Assembly (NCBI GenBank): GCA_965247915.1
Contig: OZ252048.1
Location: 3,864,577 to 3,928,576 of the forward strand
From: JAKZRT01 sp965247915
GTDB taxonomy: Bacteria; Pseudomonadota; Alphaproteobacteria; Rhodobacterales; Rhodobacteraceae
Length of the DNA stretch: 64,000 bases
Direction: 5' to 3'
The position numbers and the translations under genes were made by a program. The notes beneath the pieces are model-generated. The model ran no database searches, was not told the origin of the DNA, and worked only from the letters and a program-made list of their open reading frames with translations. This document shows positions 43,884-53,091 of the stretch, piece by piece. How positions within the stretch are numbered: position 1 is the stretch's first letter; each line of letters opens with the position of its first letter.

Positions 43884-44908
43884 TAATGCCGCCCAGCCAC
43901 CCTGCCCTGCCCGGCCCCAAGATCGGTGTCTTGCTCGCCAATCTGGGCACGCCCGATGGCTATGATTACTGGTCGGTCCGCCGCTATCTGTCCGAGTTTC
44001 TGTCGGACCGGCGGGTGATCGATTATCCGGCCTGGAGGTGGCAGCCGATATTGCAGGCTATCGTTCTGTCGCGCCGCCCGTTCACATCCGGAAAGGCCTA
44101 CAGGAAGATCTGGAACCACGCGGCGGGAGAAAGCCCGCTTATGACGATCACCAAGGCGCAAACCGCCAAGCTGCGCGCCGCACTTGTGGCAGAATTCGGC
44201 GACAGGATCATGGTCGATTTCGCCATGCGCTATGGCCACCCGCCGACCGCGTCGAAAGTGCGCGGGTTGGTGGCAGCGGGGTGCGACCGCATCCTGTTTT
44301 TCCCGCTTTACCCGCAATACGCCGGGGCCACCACCGCGACCGCCAATGATGCGTTTTTTGCGGCCCTGCGCGATTTGAAATGGTCCCCGGCGGTGCGCAG
44401 CGTTCCGCCTTATTTCGACCGGGCCGATTACATCGTGGCGCTGGCGGCTTCGGTCGAGCGCGCCTTTGACGCGGCTCCGGTCCGTCCCGACCTTCTGGTG
44501 TGTTCGTACCACGGGCTGCCCGAGCGTTATTTGACCCAAGGCGACCCCTACCACTGCCATTGCCAGAAAACCACGCGGCTTTTGCGCGAGACCCTGGGAT
44601 GGGGCGCCGATCATGTGATCACAACGTTTCAATCGCGATTCGGCCCCGAGGAATGGCTGAAACCCTATACGATCGACGAGGTGGCGCGCCTGGCCCGCGA
44701 CGAGGGCGCGCGAAACATCGCCGTCATCGCGCCCGCGTTTTCGGCCGATTGCCTCGAGACGCTGGAGGAGATCGACGGCGAAATTCGCGCGGCGTTTCTG
44801 GGCGCGGGCGGCGCGGCGTTTACCTATATCCCGTGTCTCAACGATGATAACGCGCATATCGGAGTGCTTGCCGCGGTCATTCGCGAAAATCTGGCTGGAT
44901 GGGTCTGA
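43880..44908 (+). CDS. hemH: Ferrochelatase
   Basis: Inserts Fe(II) into protoporphyrin IX, the last step of haem synthesis. The 342-residue protein has KIGVLLANLGTPDGYDYWSV, RRYLSEFLSDRRVID, FPLYPQYAGATTATA, the catalytic His in VCSYHGLPERYL and the Glu of APAFSADCLETLEEID. The ATG at 43880 overlaps the methyltransferase TGA. Its length is normal for the bacterial enzyme. Confidence 0.97.
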   Translation: MIMPPSHPALPGPKIGVLLANLGTPDGYDYWSVRRYLSEFLSDRRVIDYPAWRWQPILQAIVLSRRPFTSGKAYRKIWNHAAGESPLMTITKAQTAKLRAALVAEFGDRIMVDFAMRYGHPPTASKVRGLVAAGCDRILFFPLYPQYAGATTATANDAFFAALRDLKWSPAVRSVPPYFDRADYIVALAASVERAFDAAPVRPDLLVCSYHGLPERYLTQGDPYHCHCQKTTRLLRETLGWGADHVITTFQSRFGPEEWLKPYTIDEVARLARDEGARNIAVIAPAFSADCLETLEEIDGEIRAAFLGAGGAAFTYIPCLNDDNAHIGVLAAVIRENLAGWV

Positions 44909-44917
44909 CCGGACGGG

Positions 44918-45490
44918 TCAAACCAACAGCACCTGCGTACAGACCTGGGCAAAGTCGAAAAGCTCGGCGATGTGGCGGTTGTAAAGCCCGATACAGCCGT
45001 TCGATGACCGGCGCCCGATCTTGCGCGTATCGTGGGTTCCGTGGATGCGGTAAAACTGCCACGACAGATAAAGCGCGTGCGTTCCCAAGGGGTTCTCTGG
45101 CCCCGCTTCGACAAAATCGGGCCAATCCGGGTTGCGCAGCTTCATCGCCGGTGTTGGCGCCCAGGTCGGGCCGAGCACCTTGCGCACGACCTTGGTCCGG
45201 CCGCGCCGGGTCAGATCATCGCTGACCGGCACCGAGCTGGGGTAAAGCCGATAGATGCTCTCGTCTTCCGACCAGTAATGCACCGCCCGCGAGGTCGTGT
45301 CGGCCAGGATCGCGCCGCGCCGCAGATTGTCGAAATAGGGCTGCCATTCAAGCGCGCGAAAGCTCGAGATATTGCGCGGCACCATCTGCCGCGGCTCGCC
45401 CTCGAACTCGGTCGTACCGTCGTTGGCCGCCCAAACCGGCGCGCCGAACATGGCGGCCCCCGCTGCCCCCAGAAACCTGCGTCTGTCCAT
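44918..45490 (-). CDS. L,D-transpeptidase, Tat/Sec-exported (YkuD)
   Basis: A 190-residue periplasmic enzyme that makes 3-3 peptidoglycan cross-links or anchors proteins to the wall. MDRRRFLGAAGAAMFGAPVWA is a twin-arginine-like signal. The YkuD active site is complete: IHGTHDTRKIGRRSSNGC, then IGLYNRH; the Cys is the nucleophile. NPLGTHALYLSWQFYRIHG precedes it as usual. Convergent with hemH with nine bases between stops. A second, lipoprotein-type L,D-transpeptidase is 650 bases away. Confidence 0.92.
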   Translation of the reverse strand: MDRRRFLGAAGAAMFGAPVWAANDGTTEFEGEPRQMVPRNISSFRALEWQPYFDNLRRGAILADTTSRAVHYWSEDESIYRLYPSSVPVSDDLTRRGRTKVVRKVLGPTWAPTPAMKLRNPDWPDFVEAGPENPLGTHALYLSWQFYRIHGTHDTRKIGRRSSNGCIGLYNRHIAELFDFAQVCTQVLLV

Positions 45491-45650
45491 TGATTTACCC
45501 GATTATTAACCTCGCGCGGTTCTTCTAGCCGCAAAGCGGCGCGTCAACAAATCACTAGAGCGTCAAATTGCTGATTGTTTGGGCCAATGGGTTTGCCACG
45601 ACACAGCAATGCGTCTAGGAAAACGCAAACAAACGGTCCGGGCAGGCGGA

Positions 45651-46151
45651 ATGTTATCTAAGATTGTCGGTTTTTTCGTTCTTTTGCTGGCGCTGGCCGC
45701 TTGCGACGCGCCCTTGGGCAATACCGACGCGCAGCGGGTTTACTGGATCGGCAAGGCCGACCTGGGCACGGTGCAGTTTCGGATGCTCGACAGCGTCAAC
45801 GCCCTGCGCCAGGCGGTTCGCGCATCGCCGGTCGCGCTGAGTTCTGAACTGACCGCTTCGGCCGCCACCCACGCGCGCGACATGTCGGTGCAGAACCGGC
45901 CTTGGCATTTCGGGTCGGACGGGTCGTCGCCGATCGACCGGGCGGCGCGCGCCGGATTTGCAGGGGTGTTTCTGGGCGAAACCATTTCGGAAACCTACGA
46001 GACCGGGCTCGAGACGCTGGCCGCCTGGATGGACCGCAAGGACACCCGCGCGGTTATTCTGGACAAGCGCGTGACCCACATCGGGTTCGCCTGGTTTCAG
46101 GAACGCTCGGGCAAGCTCTGGTGGGTCATGACCCTTGGCAATCAGGCGTAA
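45651..46151 (+). CDS. CAP-domain (SCP/PR1-like) lipoprotein
   Basis: A 166-residue lipoprotein. Residues 1-18 form a signal with lipobox LAAC (VGFFVLLLALAAC), so Cys-18 is lipid-modified. The rest is a CAP domain: MLDSVNALRQAVRASPVALSSELTASAATHARDM, then WHFGSDGSSPIDRAARAGF and GETISETYETGLETLAAW, with the final THIGFAWFQ. Bacterial CAP proteins of this type are linked to cell-wall or envelope biology, function unsettled. The ATG at 45651 follows GCAGGCGGA. It ends ten bases inside the convergent L,D-transpeptidase gene. Confidence 0.82.
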   Translation: MLSKIVGFFVLLLALAACDAPLGNTDAQRVYWIGKADLGTVQFRMLDSVNALRQAVRASPVALSSELTASAATHARDMSVQNRPWHFGSDGSSPIDRAARAGFAGVFLGETISETYETGLETLAAWMDRKDTRAVILDKRVTHIGFAWFQERSGKLWWVMTLGNQA

Positions 46152-46651
46152 AGCGTGATCGGGGTACCGACCGGAACCATCCAGTAAATCTCGCGCATTT
46201 CGCGGTTGTCCACCGCGATGCACCCCGCTGTCCAGTCGCGCGACAGGGCCCTGCGCGCGAACGCAGGCAATTGACCGTGGATGAAAATATCCCCTCCGGG
46301 GTCGCGGCCCGCCACATGCGCCGCGGCAATGTCGGCGCGGTTGGGATAGGAAATGCCCAACGACAAAAAGAAGTCGCTCACGGGGTTGCGGCGGTCAATG
46401 TGATACCGGCCTTCGGGGGTCCGCCCGTCGCCTTCGAATTTCTTTCGGCCAGCAGGGGCGAAGCCCAGATCGACCTCGTAATATTTCAACAATTCGTCCT
46501 CGTGCAGCAACAATAGCTGGCGTTGGCCTTTGTGAACCTCGACCGAGGTCACCTGCGGCCCGGCATATAGGCGCGACATATCGGTCTGCGTGGCGCAGCC
46601 GCCCAGCGCCGTCGCCCCGGCCAATATCAAAAACTGCCTGCGGTTGGTCAT
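46142..46651 (-). CDS. L,D-transpeptidase lipoprotein (YkuD)
   Basis: A 169-residue enzyme with a twin-arginine-type lipoprotein signal (NRRQFLILAGATALGGC; lipobox LGGC), so probably membrane-anchored in the periplasm. The catalytic region is IFIHGQLPAFARR, DWTAGCIAVDNREM, with the nucleophile Cys in AGCIAV. The 3' end overlaps the convergent CAP gene by ten bases. Being paralogous to the transpeptidase at 44918 but with a membrane anchor, the two may act at different sites of the wall. Confidence 0.9.
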   Translation of the reverse strand: MTNRRQFLILAGATALGGCATQTDMSRLYAGPQVTSVEVHKGQRQLLLLHEDELLKYYEVDLGFAPAGRKKFEGDGRTPEGRYHIDRRNPVSDFFLSLGISYPNRADIAAAHVAGRDPGGDIFIHGQLPAFARRALSRDWTAGCIAVDNREMREIYWMVPVGTPITLYA

Positions 46652-46737
46652 GCCTGCCCGCCCCTCTGATGGGGTCTTTCGCGCAGACTATCGCGCCACA
46701 CGGTTAATAGGCAATAATTTTTGCGCCAATGGGGGCT

Positions 46738-46942
46738 TTACCGCGAAAATGCGCCGACAGGTTCAATATGCGGCGACCAGCGAAACTGATCGACCACCTG
46801 CACCCAGTCGATGTCAATTCCGGCCTGTGTCGGCGCGCGCGCATCCCGCGAAGGTCACCGGACCTGCGACCGCACCATCACCGCGCGGACCAAGTCGTTC
46901 GATGCTCAGATGTGCCTCGCGATCAGTGTCTAAATCGGCCAA
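46738..46942 (-). pseudogene. Internally deleted TrmA/RlmD-type RNA methyltransferase relic
   Basis: Both ends of a (uracil-5-)methyltransferase gene survive in 205 bases. From the possible TTG start at 46942, HLSIERLGPRGDGAVAGPVTF matches the TRAM-domain start of these enzymes (xIERLGHRGDGIAxGPV). In a second frame, DWVQVVDQFRWSPHIE and GAFSR then TAA at 46740 match their extreme C-terminus (WVQVVDQFxWSxHVE). The ~330 residues between, including all catalytic motifs, are gone; the join lies near 46835-46850 in a GCGCGC run. It was the last gene behind the two ABC exporters. Confidence 0.75.
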
Positions 46943-46948
46943 AACTAG

Positions 46949-48799
46949 CTATTCCGCTGCTTCGGTCAACCCGATGAAACCGCCCGACTGGCGATTCCAG
47001 AACCGCGCATAAAGCCCACTTTGGGCAATCAGCGCCGCATGAGTGCCTTCCTCGACGATGCGGCCCTGATCCAGCACCACGATCCGGTCCATACGCGCAA
47101 TGGTTGACAGGCGATGCGCTATGGCCACCACTGTCTTGCCCTGCATCACCTCGGCCAGAGCGGCCTGAATTTCGGCCTCGACCTCGCTGTCCAGGGCGCT
47201 GGTGGCTTCGTCGAGAACCAGAATCGGCGCGTCTTTCAGTATCGCACGGGCCAGCGCGATGCGCTGGCGCTGGCCACCGCTGAGTTTGACGCCACGTTCG
47301 CCCAGATGCGCGTCGTAGCCGCTGCGCCCGCCCTGATCGGCCAGATCGAGAATGAACTCATGCGCCCGCGCCCGCCTGGCCGCCACGACAATTTCCGCCT
47401 CGCTGGCCCCGGGCCGCCCATAGGCCACATTATCGCGCGCCGACCTGTTGAACATCGCGGTTTCCTGGGTGACCATGCCGATCCGGCTGCGCAAAGAATT
47501 CTGTGTGACCGCGCGCACATCGCTGCCCGCCACCCGCACCACGCCCGCCTCGGCGTCGTAAAGGCGCAGCATCAGCGCCACCAGGGTCGACTTTCCGGCC
47601 CCCGAGGCCCCGACAATGGCCAGCTTTTCACCCGGCGCGACGGCAAGACTGATGTCAGTCACGCCCCCGGTCCTGCGCCCATAGGCGAATGTCACGCCCT
47701 CGAAGGCCACCGACGGCGGACCATCGGGCAGATCAGCAGCACCCGCCGCATCGGTCAGGTCATGGCTGGGGCTGAGGGTGCGAATGCCGTCCTCGATCTC
47801 GCCGATCGAGGCGTAAATGTTCATCAGCGTCCAACTGACCCAGCCGGTCATTTGCGCCAGACGGATCGACATCGCGCCCACCGCCGCCAGCTCGCCGGCG
47901 CTAACCGCGCCCGCCGACCAGCGCGTCAGCCCGAAACCGATCAGGCAAACGGGCAGGGCGCCGGCAAATAGGATCAGGGTAAAGCGAAACAGCACCGCCA
48001 GCCCGGCCAAATGGGTGGCGGCGGTGCGAAGATTGGCCACCGCATTCAGCGCGGCGCGGTCCTCGAAAGCGTCGTGGGCGAACAGTTTGACGGTTTTTAT
48101 GTTGGTCAGCGCATCGACAATCTGCCCGGTGACTTGCGCTCGCGCACCGGCCCGCGCCCTGGCCCGCACCCGGATACGCGGCAGGAAATAGCGCAGGATC
48201 GACGCATAGGCCACGACCCAGGCCAGAAAGATCGCCATCATCCCGGGGTCAATCAGCCCGGCCATCGCAACCATGGCAAAAGTGGTGGTGGTGGCAAAGA
48301 CCCCAGCGTTGACAACTTCGGCGGCAACATCGGTAACGCCGCGCGTGGTCTGCATCTGCTTTTGCGATATCCGGCCCGCGAAATCATTGTCAAAAAAGGT
48401 GACCGCCTGCCCCAATGTGTGTCTGTTCAAGCGGATTAGCACCTGATTGAACAGATTTGGCGCCAGCGCGACCGACTGGAGCGCCGAGGCAAGACCAAAG
48501 GCCAGTGGCCGCAGCATCAGCAACAGCGCCGCCGAGCCCAACAGCAGAACCGCATGTCCGGACCAAAAGCCCTGCGGCCCGCCGGATGTCGCATCGATCA
48601 CCTGACCCAGAAGCAGGAAGATGAAGGCTTCGGTTATGCCCGCGATGGTATAGCCCAGCGTCGCAAGCCAGATCACCGGCCAAGTACCGGCCAGGCTCCA
48701 CACGAAAAAAAGCCGCAGGGTTTTTGGCGGCGGGCCGCCGGCGGGCCGCTCGGGGTCGATCAATCCGGCAAATCGGCTGACCCAGCGTTCGAGAATCAT
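46949..48799 (-). CDS. ABC exporter half-transporter (ATPase-permease fusion), second of a pair
   Basis: A 616-residue protein with a six-span ABC membrane domain (residues ~50-340) and an ATPase domain: Walker A GASGAGKST (about residue 400), Q-loop VTQETAMF, signature LSGGQRQRIALARAI, Walker B ILVLDEATSALD and H-loop IAHRLSTIA. This is the MsbA/type IV exporter layout. Its start overlaps the stop of the preceding half-transporter by ATGA, so both are translated together and probably form a heterodimer. The cargo is unknown; lipids, drugs or peptides are possible. Confidence 0.92.
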   Translation of the reverse strand: MILERWVSRFAGLIDPERPAGGPPPKTLRLFFVWSLAGTWPVIWLATLGYTIAGITEAFIFLLLGQVIDATSGGPQGFWSGHAVLLLGSAALLLMLRPLAFGLASALQSVALAPNLFNQVLIRLNRHTLGQAVTFFDNDFAGRISQKQMQTTRGVTDVAAEVVNAGVFATTTTFAMVAMAGLIDPGMMAIFLAWVVAYASILRYFLPRIRVRARARAGARAQVTGQIVDALTNIKTVKLFAHDAFEDRAALNAVANLRTAATHLAGLAVLFRFTLILFAGALPVCLIGFGLTRWSAGAVSAGELAAVGAMSIRLAQMTGWVSWTLMNIYASIGEIEDGIRTLSPSHDLTDAAGAADLPDGPPSVAFEGVTFAYGRRTGGVTDISLAVAPGEKLAIVGASGAGKSTLVALMLRLYDAEAGVVRVAGSDVRAVTQNSLRSRIGMVTQETAMFNRSARDNVAYGRPGASEAEIVVAARRARAHEFILDLADQGGRSGYDAHLGERGVKLSGGQRQRIALARAILKDAPILVLDEATSALDSEVEAEIQAALAEVMQGKTVVAIAHRLSTIARMDRIVVLDQGRIVEEGTHAALIAQSGLYARFWNRQSGGFIGLTEAAE

Positions 48800-50667
48800 T
48801 GCGCCGCCTCGTGGATCGGGTGGTCGGTGCGCAGAAAGCCGCCCGACTGACGCTCCCAGAAACGCGCGTAAAGCCCCTCATGGCGCAACAGGTCTTCGTG
48901 GCATCCCGCTTCCACAATCCGGCCCTGATCCAGCACCAGAATCCGGTCCATATGCGCAATAGTCGACAGGCGGTGGGCGATGGCGATCACCGTCTTGCCC
49001 GCCATCATGCCGTAGAGCGTGTCCTGGATCGCCGCCTCGACCTCGCTATCGAGCGCGCTTGTCGCCTCGTCCAGCACCAGGATCGGCGCGTCTTTCAGAA
49101 TAACCCGCGCCAATGCGATGCGCTGGCGCTGGCCGCCGGAAAGTTTCACGCCGCGCTCGCCGACATTGGCGTCATACCCGATGCGGCCCTGGGGGTCTTG
49201 CAGATCGAGGATAAAATCATGCGCCTCGGCGCGCTGTGCCGCCGCGACGATCTCGGCCTCGGTGGCTTCGGGCCGTCCATAAAGGATGTTGTCGTGGATC
49301 GACCGGTGCAAAAGCGCGCTGTCCTGCTGGACCATGCCGATGACCGACCGCAGGCTATTTTGAGTCACCTGGGCAATGTCCTGGCCGTCGATGTCGATGC
49401 GCCCGCGCTCGGCGTCGTAAAAGCGCAACAAAAGCTTGACCAGTGTCGATTTTCCGGCCCCCGAGCGCCCAACCAGACCGACCTTTTCGCCCGGCAAAAT
49501 AGTGGTGGTCACGTCTTCGAGCCCGCCGGACGGGCGGCCATAATGGTGGGTCAGCCCGACCAGTTCGATCCGCCCCTGATCCAGCCGCAGCGGTTTGGCG
49601 CCCGGCGCATCGACCAGCGTTATCGGCTGGGCGATGGTTTCCATGCCTTCCGCCACGATCCCCAGCGACCGGAAAAACGTCGTCAGCGCCCACATGATCC
49701 AACCGGTCATCGCCCCCAGCCGCAGCGTCAGCGCCGCCGCCGTGGCCACGACACCAACGGTGGCTGTGCCGCCCATCCACAGCCAGATCGCCCAGCCGAC
49801 CACGCCGACCATCAGGATGCCGTTCAGAACCACCAGCGACACGTCCATGATCGTGTATATCCGCATCTCGGCGGCGAAAGTGCGCTTGGTGTTTTCGATG
49901 GCTACACGCGCGTAACCCAGCTCGGTGTCATGGTGGGCGAACAGCTTGACCGAATGGATGTTGGTATAGCTGTCGACCACGCGGCCCGTAACCTCGCTGC
50001 GGGCATCGCTGGCGGCCTTCGAGGCCGGACCGACACGGGCCACGGTCCAGCGGACAAGTCCCATGTAAAGCGCAAACCACACCAGCATGGGCAGCAAAAG
50101 CCTGGGGTCGGCATTGGTGAGAAGGATCGCGGCGCCGACGATGTAGGCCAGCGCATAGGTTACGGCGTCGAAGACGTGAAACACCGCCTCGCCTGCCGCT
50201 GGGGGCGTTTGCATGATCCGGTTGGCGATGCGCCCGGCAAAGTCATTCTCGAACCACCCTACCGACTGGCGCAAAACATGCCGGTGCGCCCGCCAGCGAA
50301 ACAGCGCGCCATAGTTCGGCATCAGGGCGTTGTTGAGAAACAGCACGTCAAGCGCCTGGATCAACGGCCGAATGAGCAGGATAAAGACCGCCACCGCAAT
50401 CAGCTCGGCCCCATGGGCTTGCCAAAACGCGGCCGGACCGGTTGATGACAGCAAGTCAACGATCCGGCCCAAGTACCACAAAAGCCCGATCTCGATGGCC
50501 GCGACAACAATCGAAAGTACGGTCGCAATTGCGAAAATTCGGAAAAACGGCCGCGAATAGTCCAGCATGAAGGGCCACAGCCGCCGGGGCGGTGCGTCAA
50601 CCTCGTCGTATTCGACGAAGGGATCGACCATATCTTCAAAGCGCCGGAACATGTGCGTGTTCGTCAT
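48796..50667 (-). CDS. ABC exporter half-transporter (ATPase-permease fusion), first of a pair
   Basis: A 623-residue partner of the gene at 46949, with the same layout: six spans, then Walker A GRSGAGKST, VQQDSALLHRSIHDNI, LSGGQRQRIALARVI and ILVLDEATSALD. The start is uncertain. The ATG at 50667 follows directly on a terminator hairpin of the upstream lysE gene; the ATG at 50652 (MFRRFEDM) resembles homologues but lacks a clear ribosome site. Sequence similarity between the two half-transporters suggests an old gene duplication. Confidence 0.9.
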   Translation of the reverse strand: MTNTHMFRRFEDMVDPFVEYDEVDAPPRRLWPFMLDYSRPFFRIFAIATVLSIVVAAIEIGLLWYLGRIVDLLSSTGPAAFWQAHGAELIAVAVFILLIRPLIQALDVLFLNNALMPNYGALFRWRAHRHVLRQSVGWFENDFAGRIANRIMQTPPAAGEAVFHVFDAVTYALAYIVGAAILLTNADPRLLLPMLVWFALYMGLVRWTVARVGPASKAASDARSEVTGRVVDSYTNIHSVKLFAHHDTELGYARVAIENTKRTFAAEMRIYTIMDVSLVVLNGILMVGVVGWAIWLWMGGTATVGVVATAAALTLRLGAMTGWIMWALTTFFRSLGIVAEGMETIAQPITLVDAPGAKPLRLDQGRIELVGLTHHYGRPSGGLEDVTTTILPGEKVGLVGRSGAGKSTLVKLLLRFYDAERGRIDIDGQDIAQVTQNSLRSVIGMVQQDSALLHRSIHDNILYGRPEATEAEIVAAAQRAEAHDFILDLQDPQGRIGYDANVGERGVKLSGGQRQRIALARVILKDAPILVLDEATSALDSEVEAAIQDTLYGMMAGKTVIAIAHRLSTIAHMDRILVLDQGRIVEAGCHEDLLRHEGLYARFWERQSGGFLRTDHPIHEAAQ

Positions 50668-50668
50668 G

Positions 50669-50691
50669 AAAAAGCCGGGCAGTCCGCCCGG
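50669..50691 (-). terminator. Intrinsic terminator of lysE, abutting the ABC start
   Basis: CCGGGC (50691-50686) and GCCCGG (50680-50675) form a six-base stem with a five-base loop, followed on the minus strand by CTTTTT. It lies about 46 bases past the lysE stop and immediately before the ABC exporter ATG at 50667. Confidence 0.65.
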
Positions 50692-50736
50692 TATACGCCT
50701 GCTTTGGCCAAAGGAAAACCGCTTTGCCCGAAGCAA

Positions 50737-51330
50737 TCAGCCGATAAACAGAACCGCGACGCTGAGCGCGATCAGCCCGGCCATGGCGATGTTGAAGCCG
50801 CGCCGCCAGATTTCCGAAGTCAGCCACCGGGTCAGCGCCTGACCGGCAAATGTCCACGACAGCGCCGATCCAGCCCCCGCCAGCGCAAAGGCAAGCGCAC
50901 AGATCAGGGCCGTGCGAATGGGTGCATCGGGCGACACGAACTGTGCCGTGACCCCGATGGCAAAGGCCCAGCCCTTGGGGTTGACCCATTGAAAGGCGGC
51001 CGATTGCACAAAGGCAAAAGGCTGCCGGTTCTCGGCCTTGCCGGACGCGCCCGCGGTCGCCGTTCGCCAAGCCATCCACAACAGCACCCCGGCGCCCAGA
51101 TAGCGCAGGGTTTCGCGCAAAACCGGGCTTTGCTGGAATATCTCGCCCAGAAACAGGCCGATCAGAAAAATCATCACCGGAAAGCCGATCACAATACCCA
51201 TGATGTGCGGCATGGTGCGCATCATGCCATAGTTCGCCCCGGAACTGGCGACCAGAGCGTTGTTGGGCCCGGGCGTGAAGGCCGCTGTTGCGGCGATTGT
51301 GAAGAGGGCGATCAGGGTCTCAGTCGGCAT
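50737..51330 (-). CDS. LysE/RhtB-family amino-acid exporter
   Basis: A 197-residue inner-membrane protein with about five or six spans. The family signature TPGPNNALVASSGANYG-type stretch is at residues 17-33 (AAFTPGPNNALVASSG), followed by GIVIGFPVMIFLIGLFLG. Exports a homoserine-, threonine- or lysine-like amino acid or a similar metabolite. It is between cca (upstream on the strand) and the ABC exporter pair, with a terminator after it. Confidence 0.88.
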   Translation of the reverse strand: MPTETLIALFTIAATAAFTPGPNNALVASSGANYGMMRTMPHIMGIVIGFPVMIFLIGLFLGEIFQQSPVLRETLRYLGAGVLLWMAWRTATAGASGKAENRQPFAFVQSAAFQWVNPKGWAFAIGVTAQFVSPDAPIRTALICALAFALAGAGSALSWTFAGQALTRWLTSEIWRRGFNIAMAGLIALSVAVLFIG

Positions 51331-51361
51331 CCGGTGGGTGTGCCGCGCGACCGCCGATGCG

Positions 51362-52510
51362 TCAAGCCAGAAGAGCCGCGCGCGAAAGCCTGAAATCCGA
51401 AGCGGTCCAGCGGCGCTCGAGCGTTTTCAGCCGCCGGCCCAGCGCTGGCCCTTCAAGCGGGGCCAGATCGCGCGCCTTGACGGGAAATTTCGCCTCTGCC
51501 CCGCGCCCGATGTCCGCTTGCGCGGTGTCAGGTGGCGCGGTCCCGGTCAGCGCCGCGCGCGCCAGGACCGCGTCCAGCGCACATTCGGCCCCCAAACCAT
51601 AGCCCAGCGCCGATGGCGGCACGGCTTCGGCTGCAGCGGCGTGGATCCTGTCCAGTTTCGCCGCCTCGGCGCGGCTCAGCCGCAGCGCCTGAGCGACTTT
51701 CGCGCCACCCAGAACGGCCAGTCGCCGAACAGGCGCAGCGGCCGCCCCGATCTGCCGTTCAAAATGTACCAGCGAGCCAAGCCAGCGCGGGTCAGCCCCC
51801 GGCAATATCAGCGCCAGAACGCCGGTCTGCGCCATCGCCGCAGTGGCTGGCGCGGGGTCGGATGCGGACAGAAGTTTCTTGAGTTCTGCGCCGATCCGTT
51901 CGCGCGAAACGCTCTCTATTCCGGCCAGATTTGCTGAAATTGCGGCCAGCGCCTCAGGGTCCGGCCCCTGAGATGCGTCCCCATACCAGGCATAGAACCG
52001 GAAAAACCTAAGGCTGCGCAGATAATCTTCGCGGATGCGGTGACTTGCGTTGCCGATAAAGCGGATGTGGCGCGCCATCAGATCGTCGTAGCCGCCCAGC
52101 GGGTCGTGAACCACGCCGTCAGGATAGGCATAAAGCGCGTTGATGGTCAGGTCGCGCCGCGCCGCATCTTCGTCCATGTCGCTGGAATATTCGACCACCG
52201 CGCGGCGCCCGTCGGTGGCGACATCGCGGCGCAGCGTCGTGACCTCGACCACCCGGCCCGCAACCAGCGTCACAGTGCCATGCGCGAGGCCGGTCGGGAC
52301 CGCCTTGACGCCCTGCGCGGTCGCCAGCGCCAGAACCTGATCGGGGCGCGCGTCGGTGGCGACATCAATGTCGCCAACCGGAAGACCAAGAATGGCGTCG
52401 CGCACACAACCGCCCACGAACCAGGCATGATAACCGGCGCGGTTCAGCATCGCCATAATCCCGGCCACGCCGGGGTCGTTCAGCCATTCACCTGTTATCG
52501 TTCGGGTCAT
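51362..52510 (-). CDS. cca: CCA tRNA nucleotidyltransferase/poly(A) polymerase-like
   Basis: Adds or repairs the 3' CCA of tRNA. The 382-residue protein has the catalytic FVGGCVRDAILGLPVGDIDVATDA (G-S/G-x-DxD, about residues 28-51), RRDLTINALY, and the IREDYLRSLRFFRFYAWY RNA-binding motif. The start at 52510 (MTRTITGEWL) overlaps the stop of the NUDIX gene by ATGA; the frame extending further upstream is an antisense-like reading of that gene. Alphaproteobacterial enzymes of this class are about this length. Confidence 0.93.
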   Translation of the reverse strand: MTRTITGEWLNDPGVAGIMAMLNRAGYHAWFVGGCVRDAILGLPVGDIDVATDARPDQVLALATAQGVKAVPTGLAHGTVTLVAGRVVEVTTLRRDVATDGRRAVVEYSSDMDEDAARRDLTINALYAYPDGVVHDPLGGYDDLMARHIRFIGNASHRIREDYLRSLRFFRFYAWYGDASQGPDPEALAAISANLAGIESVSRERIGAELKKLLSASDPAPATAAMAQTGVLALILPGADPRWLGSLVHFERQIGAAAAPVRRLAVLGGAKVAQALRLSRAEAAKLDRIHAAAAEAVPPSALGYGLGAECALDAVLARAALTGTAPPDTAQADIGRGAEAKFPVKARDLAPLEGPALGRRLKTLERRWTASDFRLSRAALLA

Positions 52511-53091
52511 GCCAATCGGTCGGCCAATCCGCGCAGAATGCGGGCGGTCGCGCCCCAGATATAGTGGGGCCCGTAGGGTACCGTGTAATAATATCGCCGT
52601 CGACCCTGCCACATGCGGCCCTGAACCGAAAACCGCGCCGGATCTGTGACATCGGCCAGCGGCACCTCGAATATTTCGGCCACTTCGCCAGCTTCGGCAA
52701 TCGGCGCAAAGGCGCGCGTGATGCGGCCCACCACCGGTGTGACGGTAAAGCTGGTGACGGTCTCGTGCGGGGCAAGCTGGCCCATCACCTCAACCGCGTC
52801 AGGCGACAGGGCAATCTCTTCGTGCGCTTCGCGCAGCGCCGCCGTGATAGCGTCCGCGTCCTTGGCGTCGACCTTGCCACCCGGAAATGAAATCTGGCCC
52901 GGATGGTGTTTCAGGCGCGACGACCGTTTGGTCAGCACCAGATGCACGCCGCCGGGCCGTTCGATCAGCGGCAAAAGCACCGCTGCCGCCCGCAGCTGGC
53001 GGCCGGGGCCGGGGGCAGCGCCGGGGTTGAGATCGAAGTCCGACGACCCCGCGCCGCCCGCCTGCAGCGCCGCCTGAACCCGGTCAAACAC
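52507..53091 (-). CDS. CoA pyrophosphatase-type NUDIX hydrolase
   Basis: A 194-residue protein with the NUDIX box GGKVDAKDADAITAALREAHEEIAL (about residues 66-90), preceded by the UPF0035 signature LTKRSSRLKHHPGQISFPGG, which points to CoA/ADP-ribose-type pyrophosphatases. The start is the GTG at 53091, overlapping the hslO stop by eight bases with GAAGG ahead. An ATG at 53184 would lie inside hslO. Gene order hslO-NUDIX-cca is common in Rhodobacterales, likely an operon. Confidence 0.87.
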   Translation of the reverse strand: MFDRVQAALQAGGAGSSDFDLNPGAAPGPGRQLRAAAVLLPLIERPGGVHLVLTKRSSRLKHHPGQISFPGGKVDAKDADAITAALREAHEEIALSPDAVEVMGQLAPHETVTSFTVTPVVGRITRAFAPIAEAGEVAEIFEVPLADVTDPARFSVQGRMWQGRRRYYYTVPYGPHYIWGATARILRGLADRLA

